The position numbers and the translations under genes were made by a program. Positions 62,077 through 64,000 of a DNA stretch of 64,000 nucleotides are shown here, piece after piece. Source of the DNA: Myxococcales bacterium (GTDB lineage: Bacteria; Myxococcota_A; Polyangia; Polyangiales; Polyangiaceae). The notes beneath the pieces were generated by a model. It was given only the letters and a program-made list of their open reading frames with translations. It was not told the origin of the DNA and made no database searches. Each line of letters opens with the position of its first letter. The first letter of the stretch is position 1. The stretch covers positions 930,001 through 994,000 of the forward strand of contig JADJQX010000006.1 of the NCBI GenBank assembly GCA_016712525.1. Reading direction: 5' to 3'.

Positions 62077-62901
62077 GTGAACCGCGTCGTGCAGGTCGCT
62101 CTCTGGGTAGGGCTCGCGGGCTCGGCCGGGAGCGTCGCGTGCTCTCGGCGCGATCCCGTGCAAGATGCAACGAAAACGGCTCCGACCGCGGCCTCTGCCG
62201 TCGCGCCGCTCGAGGCTCGTCCCTCCGCGCCCTCGAGCGGGTCCCCGTGCCCCACGTCGCGCCCGTGCCGCATCTTGCCCTTGGGGGACTCGATCACCTT
62301 CGGGCTCGGCGGCTCGCCCGGGGGCTATCGCGTCCCTCTCTTCCGGCTCGCCCGCGAAAAGAAGCACGAAATCGTGTTCGTGGGCCGGGTACGCTCGGGG
62401 CCTTCGGCGGTCGACGGGGCGCCGTTCTCGCCCGCGCACGAGGGCTACTCGGGGTACACGGTCGCGCCGTGCGGAGGGCGCGAGGGCCTAGCGCCGCTCG
62501 TCGACGGGGCCCTCTCCACGGAGCCGCCGGACGTCGTGCTCCTCATGATCGGCACGAACGACGTGGCCGTGGGATGCGATCTCGCCGCGAGCGCGAAGGC
62601 CCTCGAGGCGATCGTGGATCGTGTCGCCGAGCGTGCTCCGAGCGCGACCACGATCGTGGCGAGCCTCGTGCCCACGCAGAGCCCGGCCATGGACCTCCGG
62701 GGCGACGCGTACGTCGCGGAGGTCGCGAAGCTCGTCGAGGCGCGCGCCGCCCGCGGGGTGCGGATTCGCTACGCCGACATGCGCGCGGCCTTCGCGACCC
62801 GAGAGGGCTACCGCACGCAGCTCCTCGCCGACCTCGTGCACCCCAACGACGCCGGTTACGCGGTCATGGCAGAGGTGTGGGCGAAGGTGGTCTGGCCGTA
62901 G
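62077..62901 (+). CDS. GDSL/SGNH hydrolase lipoprotein
   Basis: 274 aa from GTG 62077. Lipoprotein signal A-G-S-A-G-S-V-A-C (Cys 22). SGNH blocks are complete: G-D-S-I-T-F (block I), a Gly block in the middle, I-G-T-N-D-V (block III) and D-L-V-H-P-N (block V with catalytic Asp and His). It should be an extracytoplasmic esterase or lipase. Confidence 0.82.
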   Translation: MNRVVQVALWVGLAGSAGSVACSRRDPVQDATKTAPTAASAVAPLEARPSAPSSGSPCPTSRPCRILPLGDSITFGLGGSPGGYRVPLFRLAREKKHEIVFVGRVRSGPSAVDGAPFSPAHEGYSGYTVAPCGGREGLAPLVDGALSTEPPDVVLLMIGTNDVAVGCDLAASAKALEAIVDRVAERAPSATTIVASLVPTQSPAMDLRGDAYVAEVAKLVEARAARGVRIRYADMRAAFATREGYRTQLLADLVHPNDAGYAVMAEVWAKVVWP

Positions 62902-62983
62902 CGGCACGCGATGCGTCATGCCCCCGCGTCGAGGCGCGTGCAGGTTGCATGGGTGCGTGGGCCGTGGAAGGGTGCGCGTCCCG

Positions 62984-64000
62984 ATGATCGCACGTCCCCT
63001 TTCTTTCATGCCTTTCGTCGTCGCTCTCTCGTCGCTCGGGCTCGCCGTCGCGTGTGGCAGCACCACGCGCACCGTGACCGACGATCCCGTTCCCGACTCG
63101 GGCCTCCCCAACTTCCAAGATGGCGGCGGCGACCTCTCGTGCAAGGGCGGCAAGATGTGCGTGGGCAACGCCATCCACACGTGCGACGCCTCGAACAAGC
63201 CTGGCGAGAAGATCGGCGAGTGCAACGGCAAGACCGAGGTGTGCATCGGCGGCGAGTGCCAGGGCGGGTGCGCCGCGGCCGACGTGCTCACGTCGAACGT
63301 GGGCTGCGAGTTCTGGGCCGTCGATCTCGACCAAGAGAACGACTTCTCGAACAACGCCGCGAGCGCCCCGTGGGGCCTCGTCATCTCGAACGCGGGTGAC
63401 AAGGCCGCCGAGGTGTTCATCGAGTCGAACGACGGCGGCCCCGGGAAGACCCCGGACATCAAGCTCGTGAAGCGCGTGCTCGTCGAGCCGGGCACGCTGT
63501 CGACGGTGGAGATGCCCACCCGCGAGGTCGACGGCAGCACCCAGGGGAAGAACGAGGGCCCGGGGACGATGCTCTCGTCGAACGCGTTCCGCGTCACCTC
63601 GAGCCAGCCCATCATCGTCTACCAGTTCAACGCGCTCCGATCGCAGTTCTCGAACGACGCGTCGCTGCTCTTGCCGACGGGCAGCCTCGGCTCGATCTAC
63701 CGCGTGCTCTCGTGGCCCTCGGGAAAGCCCATTTCCATCGGCGGGAGCCCCATCGATCGTGGCTACGTCACGATCGTGGGGACGAAGGCGGGGACGCAGG
63801 TCGAGGTCACCGTCGCGAACGCGATCGTCGGCGGAGGCGGCGTGCCCCCGACACCCAAGGGCGGCGTCGTGAAGGCCACGCTCGGCGCGTACGACGTTCT
63901 CAACCTCGAGACCGACGGCATGCCCGGGGACATGACCGGCACCATCGTGACCTCGTCGCAGCCCGTCGCCGTCTTCACCGGCACGGAGCTCTCCGGCGCT
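62984..64000 (+). CDS. IgGFc-binding-type lipoprotein, 3' end outside window
   Basis: The frame is open to the right edge, at least 339 aa. ATG 62984 (a second in-frame ATG is at 63008) is followed by a lipoprotein signal ending G-L-A-V-A-C. After a Cys-rich linker (C-K-G-G-K-M-C-V-G ... C-A-A-A) the mature part reads C-E-F-W-A-V-D-L-D-Q-E-N, then V-I-S-N-A-G, F-R-V-T-S-S-Q-P-I-I-V-Y-Q-F-N, the pattern of the IgGFc-binding N-terminal domain. These are large surface proteins of myxobacteria with unknown ligands. Confidence 0.75.
   Translation, partial: MIARPLSFMPFVVALSSLGLAVACGSTTRTVTDDPVPDSGLPNFQDGGGDLSCKGGKMCVGNAIHTCDASNKPGEKIGECNGKTEVCIGGECQGGCAAADVLTSNVGCEFWAVDLDQENDFSNNAASAPWGLVISNAGDKAAEVFIESNDGGPGKTPDIKLVKRVLVEPGTLSTVEMPTREVDGSTQGKNEGPGTMLSSNAFRVTSSQPIIVYQFNALRSQFSNDASLLLPTGSLGSIYRVLSWPSGKPISIGGSPIDRGYVTIVGTKAGTQVEVTVANAIVGGGGVPPTPKGGVVKATLGAYDVLNLETDGMPGDMTGTIVTSSQPVAVFTGTELSGA

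Overview
The window looks like a chromosomal segment of a myxobacterium-type (Myxococcota, probably Polyangiales) bacterium. The reasons are very high GC, long spurious antisense ORFs, many small exported lipoproteins of unknown function, Ser/Thr kinases next to TPR envelope proteins, an FHA/AAA+ regulator, a MYXO-CTERM-like tail and c-type haem lipoproteins. The organism is inferred from gene content only. No rRNA, tRNA, IS element or CRISPR array is visible.

1-12.4 kb is an antiphage island on the + strand. It reads as a class 1 DISARM locus: methylase drmMI (cut by the left edge), then drmA (helicase), drmB (DUF1998) and drmC (PLD). Four extra genes sit between drmMI and drmA: an AAA15/OLD-type ATPase, a TOPRIM-like (DUF3226-type) partner, a DUF3696-type ATPase and an unrecognised 297-aa protein. 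Apart from drmMI to the first ATPase (directly abutting) and the unknown gene to drmA (about 50 nt), the genes overlap by 4 nt. drmD is expected left of the window.

12.4-22.4 kb contains a duplicated 902-bp cassette, at 12434-13335 and 21503-22404. Each copy has two tandem pairs of perfect palindromes built on CGTCAACGTTGACG, a central hairpin, and a gene for an unrecognised Lys/Arg/Ala-rich protein of about 235 aa. The copies align without a gap, exactly 9069 bp apart. Between them lie orphan lipoproteins, a YwqK-like protein with a 50-residue Asp/Glu tail, and hexanucleotide repeats.

22.5-34.2 kb holds zinc-ribbon and PH-like membrane proteins, a FadL/OmpP1-like outer-membrane protein, an adaptor-permease-ATPase (MacAB/Lol-like) operon, a SnoaL-like protein, a MYXO-CTERM-like protein, a DUF4230 protein, an acyltransferase and a lipoprotein.

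34.5-38.1 kb is a sulfur cassette of SQR-like flavoprotein, a DUF1641-DsrC/TusE fusion and a DsrE-like protein. It converges on a subclass B1 metallo-beta-lactamase lipoprotein. A second sulfide-linked set (ETHE1-type persulfide dioxygenase, Tll0287-like haem lipoprotein, DUF6132-like membrane protein) lies at 47.6-49.3 kb, so sulfide oxidation and persulfide clearance may be joined across this segment.

39.5-43.1 kb is an overlapping signalling operon: kinase, TPR/PEGA-like envelope protein, and an FHA-AAA+ regulator lacking the GAFTGA loop. A related module at 57.0-60.6 kb has a sigma-70-like factor, a paralogous TPR protein and a divergent kinase with an N-terminal zinc finger. Between them are a patatin-like lipase, a PuuD-type urate hydroxylase, a frameshifted HAD hydrolase, an operon of three lipoproteins (two with CxxCH) and a fatty-acid desaturase. 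The right end has a GYF-like membrane protein, a Cys-rich repeat lipoprotein, a GDSL/SGNH hydrolase and a truncated IgGFc-binding-type lipoprotein.
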